From NCBI GenBank assembly GCA_035275065.1, contig DATENM010000065.1, positions 1-64,000 on the forward strand: a DNA stretch of 64,000 nucleotides. Direction: 5' to 3'. The notes below the pieces were generated by a model. The model searched no databases. It saw nothing but the letters and a program-made list of their open reading frames with translations, and was not told the DNA's origin. Origin of the DNA: Blastocatellia bacterium (GTDB taxonomy: Bacteria; Acidobacteriota; Blastocatellia; UBA7656). How positions within the stretch are numbered: position 1 is the first letter of the stretch; every line of letters starts with the position of its first letter. The translations under genes were made by a program, and so were the position numbers. Shown here in pieces: positions 53,508 through 62,278 of the stretch.

Positions 53508-56189
53508 TTAAAAGTAAGCGATGCGGCGCGTCGGCGGCGGTTCGCCGAGGCGCGCAACGCGGATACGCGCATCAACGACCTTCGCGCCCTGTTCCAGCAC
53601 TTTCACAGGGTTAGCATCCATCTCGTGAATCTGCGGGCAGATTTCGAGCAACACCGAAACGCGCAGAATCAACTCTCTCAGCGCCGCTTCATCCGCCGCC
53701 TTCGCGCCGCGCCAGCCGCGCAGCAAGGCCGTGCCTCGCACTGTGTCAAGCATCTCTTGAACGTCTGCGTCGGTTAGCGGGTTGATGCGAAACGCCATAT
53801 CATTCAGCAGTTCGACCAGGATGCCGCCGCTGCCGTACGCCACCAGAGGGCCGAAGGTCGGGTCGAGCGTCGCGCCGACGACGACTTCGACGCCGCCCGT
53901 AACCATCTCCTGCACCACCATCCCTGACAGCTCTTCGCCGAGCCGCCCGCGCATCTCTTCAGCCGCCGCGCGCACCATTCGCTCATTCGCCAGATTCAAG
54001 CGCACGCCGCCGACTTCCGTCTTGTGCAGGATGCGCGGGCCGACGGCCTTCAAGACGACCGGGTAGCCGATGGCTCGCGCCGCCTTCGCCGCTTCGTCCG
54101 TTTTCGTGACCAACCGCGATTGCGCCATGCTGACGCCGACAGCATTGAATAAATCATGTAACTCGACGGGACTCAGCCAGCCGTCGCCGCGTTCGAGCGC
54201 CTGCTCGACGACGCGGTGGGCATCGTCAACGCGGATGTTGTCGAACAGCGGCAGCGCGCCCGCGGGCTGTTGCCGCCATTCGCCGTAGGTCGTCACTTTC
54301 GCCAGAGCCTTGGCCGCCGCTTCGGGAAAAGCGTAGCTCGGAATGCTGGCGAGTATGGCAGGCGCGCCCTTGGCCGACATGAAATTGGCAATGACCGGCT
54401 TGCCGCTGGCCTGTTGAGCGCCTTCGACGATGGCCGCCGCTACGGCTTCGGCCTGTGTGAGCAGGGGCGGGATGAAGACGACGATCAGCGCGTCTACGCG
54501 CTCGTCCGCGAGCAGCGCGCGCATGGCCCGCTCGTACTGCTCGGCGGTCGCCGAGGCGATCATGTCTACAGGATTAGCAACGCTTGCCGCCGGCGGCAGG
54601 AAGCTACGTAGCTCGGCCACCGTCGCGTCCGTCAGCGTCGGCAGTTCCAGCCCATTGGATTCGCAGGCGTCGGCGGCGAGGATTCCCGGCCCCCCGGCAT
54701 TTGTAAGGATGGCTACACGACGCCCGGCGGGCACAGGCTGGTGCGCCAACAGGTTGGCGACATCGAACAGCTCTTCGAGGGTATCCGTGCGAATGATGCC
54801 GGCCTGGCGGAAGAGCGCGTCGGCGGCGCGGTCGGTAGAGGCGAGTGCTCCGGTGTGCGACGAGGCGGCGCGCTGGCCCGCCTGCGAGCGCCCGGACTTC
54901 ACCACGGCGATAGGCTTGTCGCGGGCGATGCGCTTGGCGATGCGCCCGAAGTTGCGCGGATTGCCGAACGATTCGAGGTAGAGCAGGATGACGTCCGTGC
55001 GCGGGTCTTCGGCCCAGTATTGAATCAAATCGTTGCCCGACACATCCGCCTTATTGCCGACCGAAACGAAAGTCGAGATGCCGATGTTGAGGTCGCGCGC
55101 GTAATCGAGAATGGCCAGGCCGAGCGCGCCACTCTGCGTTGACATCGCGACGCGGCCTGCCGGCGGGTAGACCGGCGAGAAGGTCGCGTTGAGCGTGACT
55201 TCGGGGTCTGTGTTGATGATGCCCATGCAGTTCGGGCCGATCAAACGGATGCCGGCGCCGCGAACTTTTTCGAGGATAGCGGCTTCGCGGGCGCGGCCTT
55301 CGCCGCCGGTTTCGCCGAAGCCTGCGCTGATGATGACCATGCCGCGCACGCCTTTGCTGATGCAATCGTCAACCGCCGCTTCAACGCGCGCCGCCGGCAC
55401 GACGATGATGGCCAGATCAACGTCATCCGCAATCTCTGTGATGCGCGCATAAGCCCGCGCCGAGCCGACGACGCGGGCCTGCTCGTTCACCGGATAGACG
55501 ACGCCTTGAAAGCCGGCGCTCACGAGGTTGTGAAAGACTTCGGCGCCGATCTGGCCGCGCCGCCGACCGGCACCGATGACCGCCACCGACTTCGGCTCGA
55601 AGAAAACCTTCATCGATGCAGAGGCCGCCGCCTGCCCGCGCCGCGCCAGCTTCTCTTCAAGCTCCGGCGTCGCCGCGATGGAAAAAGTAACGTAGAACAC
55701 ACCGCCGTCGAGCCGCCGCTCGACCCGGAAGCCGGTGTTGAGAAAAACGTCCATCATCTTGCGGTTGTCGCCGAGGACGTACGCCTCGAAGGTCTTGACG
55801 CGATTCTCGCGGGCGATCACCGCGAGCCGTTCGAGCATGCGCGTGGCGATGCCGCGCCCTTGCAGCGCGTCTTCGGTGAGAAAGGCGACTTCGGCGCGGT
55901 CGTCCGCTTCGTGATCGCGGTAGTAGCGGGCGACGGCGACGATGCGGCCCGCGTGTTCGCCGACCAGCGCGAAGGTGTCGTTGTAATCCACGGCGCAAAG
56001 CTCGATGGCCTTCTCGCGGGTCAGTTCAGGCAGCGGGCTGAAGAATCGGAAGTAGACGCTGCGCGGCGACAGCCGCAGATGAAAGGCGATCAGTCCGTCC
56101 ACGTCATCTGGACGGATGGGGCGCAGGCGCAACGTCGAGCCATCGCGAAGCAAGGTGTCGGACTCGTAGCGTGCAGGATAATGACTCAT
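53508..56189 (-). CDS. GNAT acetyltransferase fused to an ADP-forming acyl-CoA synthetase-like protein (Pat type)
   Basis: The ATG at 56189 gives 893 residues. Residues 1-170 are a GNAT domain (RPIRPDDVDGLIAFHLRLS, GRIVAVARYYRDHEADDRAEVAFL, QGRGIATRMLERLAVIA). From 190 on, a CoA-binding domain (VFFEPKSVAVIGAGRRRGQIG) and ligase-CoA domains follow, with GPNCMGIIN, MSTQSGALGLAILD, SSHTGALAST, then an ATP-grasp part (VTKTDEAAKAARAIGYPVVLKAVGPRILHKTEVGGVRLNL, VVQEMVTGGVEVVVGA). In Pat-type protein acetyltransferases the GNAT domain is usually C-terminal; here it is N-terminal, as in the actinobacterial type. It may acetylate acetyl-CoA synthetase, with the synthetase part inactive or regulatory. 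Confidence 0.85.
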   Translation of the reverse strand: MSHYPARYESDTLLRDGSTLRLRPIRPDDVDGLIAFHLRLSPRSVYFRFFSPLPELTREKAIELCAVDYNDTFALVGEHAGRIVAVARYYRDHEADDRAEVAFLTEDALQGRGIATRMLERLAVIARENRVKTFEAYVLGDNRKMMDVFLNTGFRVERRLDGGVFYVTFSIAATPELEEKLARRGQAAASASMKVFFEPKSVAVIGAGRRRGQIGAEVFHNLVSAGFQGVVYPVNEQARVVGSARAYARITEIADDVDLAIIVVPAARVEAAVDDCISKGVRGMVIISAGFGETGGEGRAREAAILEKVRGAGIRLIGPNCMGIINTDPEVTLNATFSPVYPPAGRVAMSTQSGALGLAILDYARDLNIGISTFVSVGNKADVSGNDLIQYWAEDPRTDVILLYLESFGNPRNFGRIAKRIARDKPIAVVKSGRSQAGQRAASSHTGALASTDRAADALFRQAGIIRTDTLEELFDVANLLAHQPVPAGRRVAILTNAGGPGILAADACESNGLELPTLTDATVAELRSFLPPAASVANPVDMIASATAEQYERAMRALLADERVDALIVVFIPPLLTQAEAVAAAIVEGAQQASGKPVIANFMSAKGAPAILASIPSYAFPEAAAKALAKVTTYGEWRQQPAGALPLFDNIRVDDAHRVVEQALERGDGWLSPVELHDLFNAVGVSMAQSRLVTKTDEAAKAARAIGYPVVLKAVGPRILHKTEVGGVRLNLANERMVRAAAEEMRGRLGEELSGMVVQEMVTGGVEVVVGATLDPTFGPLVAYGSGGILVELLNDMAFRINPLTDADVQEMLDTVRGTALLRGWRGAKAADEAALRELILRVSVLLEICPQIHEMDANPVKVLEQGAKVVDARIRVARLGEPPPTRRIAYF

Positions 56190-56343
56190 GCAGGGTCTCC
56201 AGAAAAGGGTGATAGTCCAGCGGTATGATTTCTACATGATTATACGGCGAAACGGCGGGCGAATGAATCGTTATTCGGCGCGCAGCAGCCTGGGAGCGCG
56301 GGCAGCAAGGGACATTCAGTTTTGCGAAACAGGGAAGAAAGAA

Positions 56344-56429
56344 AAACACAGAGGCACAGAGGTATGGAGACACGGAGAAAACACGGCGGCTCCTCTGTGT
56401 TCCCTCCGTGCCTCCGTGCCTCCGTGTTT
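56344..56429. repeat. Imperfect palindromic element in the 56.2-56.5 kb gap
   Basis: AACACAGAGGCACAGAGG-type units on the left face CCTCCGTGCCTCCGTGTTT-type units on the right, with several mismatches. The design matches the other host elements. The rest of 56190-56540 holds no gene; a terminator lies near its right end. Confidence 0.6.
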
Positions 56430-56471
56430 AACTCATCTTTATGAATGTCGAGAACTGAATGGCTCTGCGGG

Positions 56472-56515
56472 CAGGAAAGAAAACGGCGCGGTGACCTGTC
56501 GCGTCACCGCGCCGT
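56472..56515 (-). terminator. Intrinsic terminator of the sigma/anti-sigma operon
   Basis: A 13-bp perfect GC-rich stem (56483-56495 with 56503-56515, loop CTGTCGC) is followed on the minus strand by TTTTCTTTCC. It lies 26 bases after the anti-sigma-like gene. Confidence 0.82.
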
Positions 56516-56540
56516 GGATTGCTAACCTAAAGCGATTGGC

Positions 56541-57782
56541 TTACTGCTCACCCTTCTGCGGGATGAGAATGTAGACTTTGTCTTTGAACACAAAGATGAC
56601 GCGCGCATCCGACGGGAAGCCGGTAAAGAACGGCTTGATCTTCTCTTCTTTAGCCAGCAGGTCGCGGTAGACATCGCTGTCGCGAATGACCTGGACGACC
56701 GGCAGACCTTTGCCGGAATCGTAATCCCGATCCATCCAGGTGCCGTCGTGCAGCCAGAACTGATGACTGCCGACTTTGCGCGAAGCCACGCGCGGCGCGG
56801 CGCTTGGGCGGAGAAATGAAGCAGCCGGGCCGCTCACTGCGTCGTCGCGTCGCGTCCTTGAATACTCACGGTCGCGACCGCGAGTCGGCGGCGGCGGCGG
56901 CGGCGCAATCGTTTCGGATGCAACGGCGCTGTCGGCTTTGGCGCGCTCTTCGGTGCGGCTCGGTTGCGCGGTCGCAGCCTTCGCGGCGTCACGGTCGCCG
57001 GCGACCGGCTTCGATTCTTTCTCGTCACTCTTTGACTGCGGCGCTCCGGCAGCCGTAGCCGGCGCGGCAGGCGGCGTCTGTGTTTCGTTTTTGGCGATGG
57101 TCTGATCAGCAGGCTTCGGCTCGGCAGGCTGTGACGCCGCCACGACACCCGGCTGTACGTTCGATGGCGCCGCAGCGCCGCCGGCTGCGTCTTTAGCGTC
57201 TGCTGTCGCGCCCGGTGCCGGCTTTTCACTCGGCGCTGCGGCCACGGTCTTTGTCGCGGGCGCTTCCGTCGCGGTATTCGCTGCGGCGACTGAGCCGCCG
57301 GTCGCGTTATCCTGAACAGGGTTAGCAGCGGGCGCGCTTGCCGTCGCCTGGGCGTTGGCCGGTTCAGTAGTCGAAGGAGGCTGCCCGGCGGGCGTCGCGC
57401 GGTGCGACACGGCCAGCGGCAAGGTAATCGCAAGCACAATCGCCGCCGCCGCCGCCATCGCCCATTGCGGCGCGGTCAGCGCCCCGAGCCAGCGTCTGGC
57501 CGGCGAGATGGCTGGCCGGCGCTCGACGGTCGCCACTGCCGGCGTCGGCGCGGCCTCGGCCTGTGCCAGTCGCGTCAGAGCGATGATTGACTTGCGGCAG
57601 GGCGAGCATGCCGCGAGGTGCGACTCGTAGCCCGCCACCGCGCTTGCCGACAGCCGGCGCTCGACGTAGGCGCTGGCCAGGTCGGCGTCAAACTCCGCAC
57701 AGAGCGACGCGGCGTTGCCCGGTCTGCCGCCTTGCGCGCCGAGCAGCCGGTCAATCGTTTTATCCTGCGTTTTGGTGAACAT
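56541..57782 (-). CDS. Probable anti-sigma factor, zf-HC2 type, with Ala/Pro-rich periplasmic region
   Basis: This 413-residue protein starts at the ATG at 57782 (MFTKTQDKTIDRLLGAQGGR). Residues 28-70 hold a zinc-anti-sigma-like motif (YESHLAACSPCRKSI, H-x3-C-x2-C). A membrane segment near 98-122 (WAMAAAAAIVLAITLPLAV) follows, then a long low-complexity Ala/Pro/Thr/Glu stretch of about 190 residues, and a folded C-terminal part (about residues 320-413: VGSHQFWLHDGTWMDRDYDSG, KPFFTGFPSDARVIFVFKDKV). It lies 61 bases after the sigma factor gene on the same strand. It may hold the sigma factor at the membrane and react to an outer signal. Confidence 0.75.
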   Translation of the reverse strand: MFTKTQDKTIDRLLGAQGGRPGNAASLCAEFDADLASAYVERRLSASAVAGYESHLAACSPCRKSIIALTRLAQAEAAPTPAVATVERRPAISPARRWLGALTAPQWAMAAAAAIVLAITLPLAVSHRATPAGQPPSTTEPANAQATASAPAANPVQDNATGGSVAAANTATEAPATKTVAAAPSEKPAPGATADAKDAAGGAAAPSNVQPGVVAASQPAEPKPADQTIAKNETQTPPAAPATAAGAPQSKSDEKESKPVAGDRDAAKAATAQPSRTEERAKADSAVASETIAPPPPPPTRGRDREYSRTRRDDAVSGPAASFLRPSAAPRVASRKVGSHQFWLHDGTWMDRDYDSGKGLPVVQVIRDSDVYRDLLAKEEKIKPFFTGFPSDARVIFVFKDKVYILIPQKGEQ

Positions 57783-57843
57783 CTTCTATCCTTCAGGGTC
57801 GCTCCGATACTAAAGAACGGCGGTGGGCGACCCGCTTGCGAGT

Positions 57844-58824
57844 TTATTTCATGCCGTGCTGGACGACCGCATTGCCCGCACCTTTTGCCGATGGGTCTTC
57901 GGCACGCTGCGTCGCGTCGAACAGGTGCTCGCGCACGCTGTGATTCATCTCTTCGGCGGCAAGCTGTATGGCTTCGGCGACCTCGCGGCGGTTGAAGCCG
58001 TGGTCGCGCGCCAGACTCTTTTCGATGAGCTTGCGCAGGCGCTTCTGCACTTTCATCAGCCAGCGGCTGATGGTCGCTTCGTGAACGTCGAACAATTGGC
58101 CGATCTCGCGCAGCGTCATCTCTTCATAGTAGTAGTAGGCGAGCAGCAAACGCTCGCGCGCCTCAAGCTCCTGGATGGCGCGGCGCAGGGCGGCGGCGAC
58201 TCCTGTGCGATAGCGATCATTGACGAACGAGACTTCGGGCGCGACGTGGCGCTCGGCGGCCTCGGCGCTCGCCAGCCGCTCAATGTCTTCCGGCTCTTCG
58301 GTCTGCACCAGGCGGCTGGTCTGCCGGTGCTGATCGGCGGAGAGTTGAAAGACCACGGCCCGCAGCCAGCCGCGCAGCGAGCCGCGACCGGAATAGAACG
58401 AGAACTTGCTGACCCGCACGCCCGCCGATTCGCGCAGCCCATATAGCTCGGCGAAGGTCGAGTCGGCGAGCTGTTCGGCGGCGCCGGCGTCTTGCGTCAT
58501 GGTGCGGGCAATGTTGATTAGATAGGAGCGGTAATCGCGGTAGAAGTCCGCCCACGCGGCATCGTCTCCTTTGGCGCAGGCCACAGCCAGACAGAGGTCG
58601 TCAGAGTTGAGCGAAGTGAAATAATCGGTGACCGCCTGGCGGGCTTCGGCGGTGGGGCCGGGGTTGCCGGTCGTTTCCTCGATCTGTGACCCAAGATACT
58701 TTTTCGCCGAGGCGTGCAGCGCCGCCGCCAGTTCCGCCTCGCTGACGCTATAGGGCTGGCGGATGTGCGCGGCGACTTCTTCGATCTCTTTTTTGAACGC
58801 TTGTTGAAAGTCTTCAACCGTCAT
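57844..58824 (-). CDS. Sigma-70 family sigma factor (ECF-like)
   Basis: This 326-residue protein starts at the ATG at 58824 (MTVEDFQQAFKKEIEEVAAH). Region 2-like (DDAAWADFYRDYRSYLINIARTMTQDAGAAEQLADSTFAELYGLRE) and region 4-like (ELEARERLLLAYYYYEEMTLREIGQLFDVHEATISRWLMKVQKRLRKL) parts are clear; the region 4 helix-turn-helix is strong. It is longer than usual ECF sigma factors (about 200 residues) because of an extra N-terminus (about 70 residues) and a C-terminal tail. It probably directs transcription of a stress or envelope regulon with the gene after it as its anti-sigma partner. Confidence 0.85.
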   Translation of the reverse strand: MTVEDFQQAFKKEIEEVAAHIRQPYSVSEAELAAALHASAKKYLGSQIEETTGNPGPTAEARQAVTDYFTSLNSDDLCLAVACAKGDDAAWADFYRDYRSYLINIARTMTQDAGAAEQLADSTFAELYGLRESAGVRVSKFSFYSGRGSLRGWLRAVVFQLSADQHRQTSRLVQTEEPEDIERLASAEAAERHVAPEVSFVNDRYRTGVAAALRRAIQELEARERLLLAYYYYEEMTLREIGQLFDVHEATISRWLMKVQKRLRKLIEKSLARDHGFNRREVAEAIQLAAEEMNHSVREHLFDATQRAEDPSAKGAGNAVVQHGMK

Positions 58825-58965
58825 GGGTCACCCGGGCGCTCGTCTGGTCTTGTACGCTGGTTGAACAATCAGTTTGAGGCGAGACTATGCTAACACAAAA
58901 AAGGCGGCTTTGCGTAGGCATTGCGGCGGGTTGCGGCGGGCAATCCTGGCTGGACTCGGCTGACT
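58825..58965. other. Gap upstream of the sigma factor gene
   Basis: No gene. Probable promoter region for the sigma operon, but no clear -10/-35 pair was seen. Confidence 0.4.
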
Positions 58966-59035
58966 AACCGCAGAGGGCGCAGAGGCGCGCAGAGGCCGGA
59001 TCAATCCTCTGCGCGCCTCTGCGCCCTCTGCGGTT
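58966..59035. repeat. Perfect 30-bp palindromic element
   Basis: Arms 58966-58995 and 59006-59035 are perfect inverted copies (starting AACCGCAGAGGG) around a 10-base loop. It shares the arm ends and loop core with the element at 48669-48739 and ends six bases from the stop of the next gene. Confidence 0.85.
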
Positions 59036-59041
59036 TAACTT

Positions 59042-59602
59042 TTAGAGTTTGGCTTTTTGTGTCACAGGCGCTCTGGCGGCGCGCGCCTGTTTGATGAAGC
59101 TGTCGGCGATCTTGCCATAGACGGTGCCGAAGAGCGAGCCGACCTTGCCGCTGGCGACAACGATGTGGGTCTTCGAGTCAATCACGGTGAACGGGAACTC
59201 GATGGTGAACGGCAAACGCTCGACCTCAATCCACAGGTCGGCGTCGCTGGCGTCTTTGGTGATTACCAGACCGAGCTGTTGAAAGTCGCGGCGGCGTTGC
59301 AGCGCGCTTTCAAGCGACTTGCGCTTCATGTAGCCGGTGTCCGAGCGCACATAGATCAGACGCGCCGTGGCCAGAATCGCCTGCGGGTCTTTATGGGCGC
59401 GCGCCGCGGCAAGCTGATGGCGCTGCGCCGCTTCATCGTCAGTCGCCTGTGGGGCGGGATTTGCCGCGAGCGTTGCGCCGTGCGCCGGCTCGGTGAGAAA
59501 GAGTGAGATGGCGACGATCAGCAGCCAGAGCAACACAAAGATTGCGGCGAGCTGATAGGCATTGATAAGCAGGCCGATGCCGTTTCTGACTTTGGCGCGC
59601 AT
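59042..59602 (-). CDS. Small membrane-anchored protein, unknown function
   Basis: This 186-residue protein begins at the ATG at 59602 (MRAKVRNGIGLLINAYQLAA), after GGAGGGACGAGTT. A membrane segment lies at about residues 15-36 (AAIFVLLWLLIVAISLFL). The outer part (residues 40-186) has RRDFQQLGLVITKDASDADLWIEVERLPFTIEFPFTVID, a beta-rich region like those in small exported proteins. No domain recognised. It stands alone on its strand. Confidence 0.6.
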   Translation of the reverse strand: MRAKVRNGIGLLINAYQLAAIFVLLWLLIVAISLFLTEPAHGATLAANPAPQATDDEAAQRHQLAAARAHKDPQAILATARLIYVRSDTGYMKRKSLESALQRRRDFQQLGLVITKDASDADLWIEVERLPFTIEFPFTVIDSKTHIVVASGKVGSLFGTVYGKIADSFIKQARAARAPVTQKAKL

Positions 59603-59740
59603 AACTCGTCCCTCCTTTTCGCGTCCGCCCGTGGCGGTCTTTGACAGTTGCGAGCATACGGCGAGGAGCGGGCGAGGTGGGCCGGCGCTGTGACACTTTT
59701 TTCGACTGTCACAGGCGGGCGCAAGCCGGAAGGAGGCGCT

Positions 59741-60652
59741 TCAGGAGGCAGGCCCGGCGACGAAGGTTTTCAAGCGCCGCAGCTCATCAAGCGAGGCATC
59801 TGCAATAATGCGAAAGACGCGGGCGCGGCAGCCGGCGGGCAGTTGCCGGGCCGTCAGCGCATCGCAAATGACCAGGGCGCTTGCGGCAAGTCCGCGCGGC
59901 CAGCCGCGCCGCCGCGCGTCACGCAAGTCGAGCGCGTCGGCATCAACCCCAGCCGCCACCAACATCGTGTGCGCCCACTTCAAAAACTCCGGCCAGCGCG
60001 ACACCACAGAGACTAGCGCATCGTCAGCCGGGCGCGCCTGTCCGGCCATAGACTGTGGCACAGAGCGCAGCTTCAGCACCGTCAGCGGCGTGTTCGGCGG
60101 CAACTGCCGGCGCGCCTCTTCCGCATGCGCAAACATCACGACGACCGCCGCGCCCGCCAGCCGTCGCGCGCAGTCATCGAGCCCGGCACCCAGCGTGCGA
60201 AAGCCCGTGGCCTCTTCGATCTCGGCCACCAGAATGCGGCAGAGTTCGGCGTCCGGCTCGATGACCAGAAAATGATCCGGCGGCTGCGCCTCGAAGAAAC
60301 CACGGACGCCGGCTTGAATGTCGGCCAGGGTGTAGCCGCGATCACGAGCGATCTGAAAGAGCGTCGCGATGATCTGCTCCAACTCCAGTCGCTCGCCCGG
60401 AGGTTGCTCGGCAACCGGGCCGCGCACATAGATGCCGCTGCCTTTGCGAAACTCGACCCAGCCGCGCGCCGCCAGGTCGCGGTAGGCGGCGCTCACCGTG
60501 TTGGCATGGATTTGAAAGCGTTGCGCCAGCTCGCGCGTGCTCGGCAATCGCTGGCCGGGCTTGAGGTCGAAGCTGACGATGCCGAGCAGAATCTGCGTGG
60601 CGAGTTGCTCACGCAGCGGCACATCACTGTTCTTCGATAACCAGAGGCGCAT
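59741..60652 (-). CDS. GntR-family transcription regulator
   Basis: The ATG at 60652 (MRLWLSKNSDVPLREQLATQ) gives 303 residues; a longer frame reading into a repeat (NPCLTFYFLLFTFYFF) is an artefact. Residues 1-70 are a GntR-type winged HTH (LREQLATQILLGIVSFDLKPGQRLPSTRELAQRFQIHANTVSAAYRDLAARGWVEFRKGSGIYVRG). The C-terminal part (residues 80-303) is unlike the common GntR ligand domains I know; it has a FLVIEPDAELCRILVAEIE stretch. No ribosome site precedes the ATG; the element at 60653-60768 fills the whole gap to glgC. Confidence 0.8.
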   Translation of the reverse strand: MRLWLSKNSDVPLREQLATQILLGIVSFDLKPGQRLPSTRELAQRFQIHANTVSAAYRDLAARGWVEFRKGSGIYVRGPVAEQPPGERLELEQIIATLFQIARDRGYTLADIQAGVRGFFEAQPPDHFLVIEPDAELCRILVAEIEEATGFRTLGAGLDDCARRLAGAAVVVMFAHAEEARRQLPPNTPLTVLKLRSVPQSMAGQARPADDALVSVVSRWPEFLKWAHTMLVAAGVDADALDLRDARRRGWPRGLAASALVICDALTARQLPAGCRARVFRIIADASLDELRRLKTFVAGPAS

Positions 60653-60770
60653 AAAGAAGTAAAAAGTAAAAAGTAAAAAGTAAAAAGTAAGGCAGGGATT
60701 CAATAGGTAGGTCCGGCCTATTGATAATCCGGCTCCTCACTTTTGCCTTTTTACTTTTTACTTTTGCCTT
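60653..60770. repeat. Palindromic element between glgC and the GntR gene
   Basis: AAAAAGT heptamers on the left (about 60653-60691) face ACTTTTT heptamers on the right (about 60739-60770), and an inner stem (CAATAGG/CCTATTG) closes the centre. It fills the gap exactly, from the GntR start codon to the glgC stop. Confidence 0.75.
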
Positions 60771-62058
60771 AAATCACCGTGCCGTCGGCGATGACGCCGT
60801 GCTTCGGCACAATGACGAGGCCGTCACGAATGAAATACCCGTCACCGTCATACTCCTGGTGGCGGGTCTCGTTGAGGATCTGCACGCCTGCGCCGATGCG
60901 GGCGTTCTTATCGATGATGGCGCGGCGGATGAAGCAGTTCGGGCCGATGCCGACACGCGGATAGCCTTTGTTGATGTCGCCCTGCATCTCTTCGATGGTT
61001 TGATAAAAGTCCGCGCCCATCATCAGCACGCCTTCCAGGCGCGAGCCATGCTCGACGCGGCTGCGGATGCCGATGATCGAATCGGTGATCGTCGCGCCGT
61101 TGATGATGCAGCCTTCGGTAATGATCGAGCTCTGGATGCGGCAATCCAACAGCTTCGAGCCCGGCAGGTAGCGCGGGCGCGTGTAGATCGGCGCTTGGGC
61201 GTCGAAGAAGTTGAACGGCGGCAGCGGCAACGTCATCTCGATGTTGGCGCGGTAGAAGGCGCCAATCGTGCCGATGTCTTCCCAGTACCCGTCGAACAGG
61301 TGCGCCTGCACGTTGAAGCGCGCCAGCGCTTGCGGCAGGATCTCTTTGCCGAAGTCAATGGCGTTCGGCATCTCGCTAACCAGTAACTGTTCGAGCGCCT
61401 CCTTGCGAAAGACGTAGATGCCCATCGAAGCCAGAAACGGGCGGCGTTGCGCCTGTTCGGGCGACAACCCCAGCACAGAGGTGTCAACGCGCATGGGGTT
61501 GAGCGCCTCGCCTTTCGGCTTCTCGCTGAACTCGATGATGCGCCCGGTGTTATCGATCTTCAGCAGGCCAAATCCCGATGCGTCTTCTTCGCGCGCCGCC
61601 GTCACCGCCACGGTAATGTCAGCGCCGGTCTCTTCGTGGCGGCGCAGGAAGTCGCGGTAGTCCATGCGATAGAGATGGTCGCCGGCGAGAATCAGCACCG
61701 TGTCGCCTTTGTTATCGGCCAGGTGCCCGTAGGACTGGCGCACGGCGTCGGCGGTGCCTTGAAACCAGTCGGGACTTTCGGGAGTGATTTCGGCGGCGAT
61801 GATTTCGACAAAGCCGTTGGTGAACGGGCTGAAGCGATACGTCCGAGAGATGTGGCGATTGAGCGATGCCGAGTTGTACTGAGTCAAAATGAAGATGCGC
61901 ATGACATCCGAGTTGATGCAGTTCGACACGGGGATGTCTATGAGGCGATACTTGCCGCCGAGCGGCACGGCAGGCTTGGCGCGCAGGCGGGTCAACGGGA
62001 ACAGGCGTTGGCCGACGCCGCCGCCCAGAATGATCGCCACTACGTCGTTCATGTCCAT
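60769..62058 (-). CDS. glgC: Glucose-1-phosphate adenylyltransferase
   Basis: The ATG at 62058 follows GGAGGAGAAACTGACG and gives 429 residues. Signature motifs are present: ILGGGVGQRLFPLTRLRAKPAVPLGGKYRLIDIPVSNCINS (nucleotide-binding), WFQGTADAVRQ, ILAGDHLYRMDY, then FSEKPKGEALNPMRVDTS, YVFRKEAL and a left-handed beta-helix C-terminus (GCIINGATITDSIIGIRSRVEHGS). The enzyme makes ADP-glucose, the first step of glycogen synthesis. The C-terminus is a full beta-helix; length is usual (about 420-430). Confidence 0.95.
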   Translation of the reverse strand: MDMNDVVAIILGGGVGQRLFPLTRLRAKPAVPLGGKYRLIDIPVSNCINSDVMRIFILTQYNSASLNRHISRTYRFSPFTNGFVEIIAAEITPESPDWFQGTADAVRQSYGHLADNKGDTVLILAGDHLYRMDYRDFLRRHEETGADITVAVTAAREEDASGFGLLKIDNTGRIIEFSEKPKGEALNPMRVDTSVLGLSPEQAQRRPFLASMGIYVFRKEALEQLLVSEMPNAIDFGKEILPQALARFNVQAHLFDGYWEDIGTIGAFYRANIEMTLPLPPFNFFDAQAPIYTRPRYLPGSKLLDCRIQSSIITEGCIINGATITDSIIGIRSRVEHGSRLEGVLMMGADFYQTIEEMQGDINKGYPRVGIGPNCFIRRAIIDKNARIGAGVQILNETRHQEYDGDGYFIRDGLVIVPKHGVIADGTVI

Positions 62059-62278
62059 CGTCAGTTTCTCCTCCAAAGAGCCTTTCTGAACTGCGCGGAA
62101 AGTATAAACCCCGCGCAAGGATTGCGTAAAAGCCATTGCGACAACAAGGGCGCGCGTTGTGACAAGCCTGTCTCAGGCGGCGCGCTTTTCGCCCTGCCGG
62201 TTGCGGCTTTCAGCGCCCGCCGATTATGCTATCAATTCGCGTGCGACGGTGTGTGAGCTTCTCGACAAAGGACATTGA

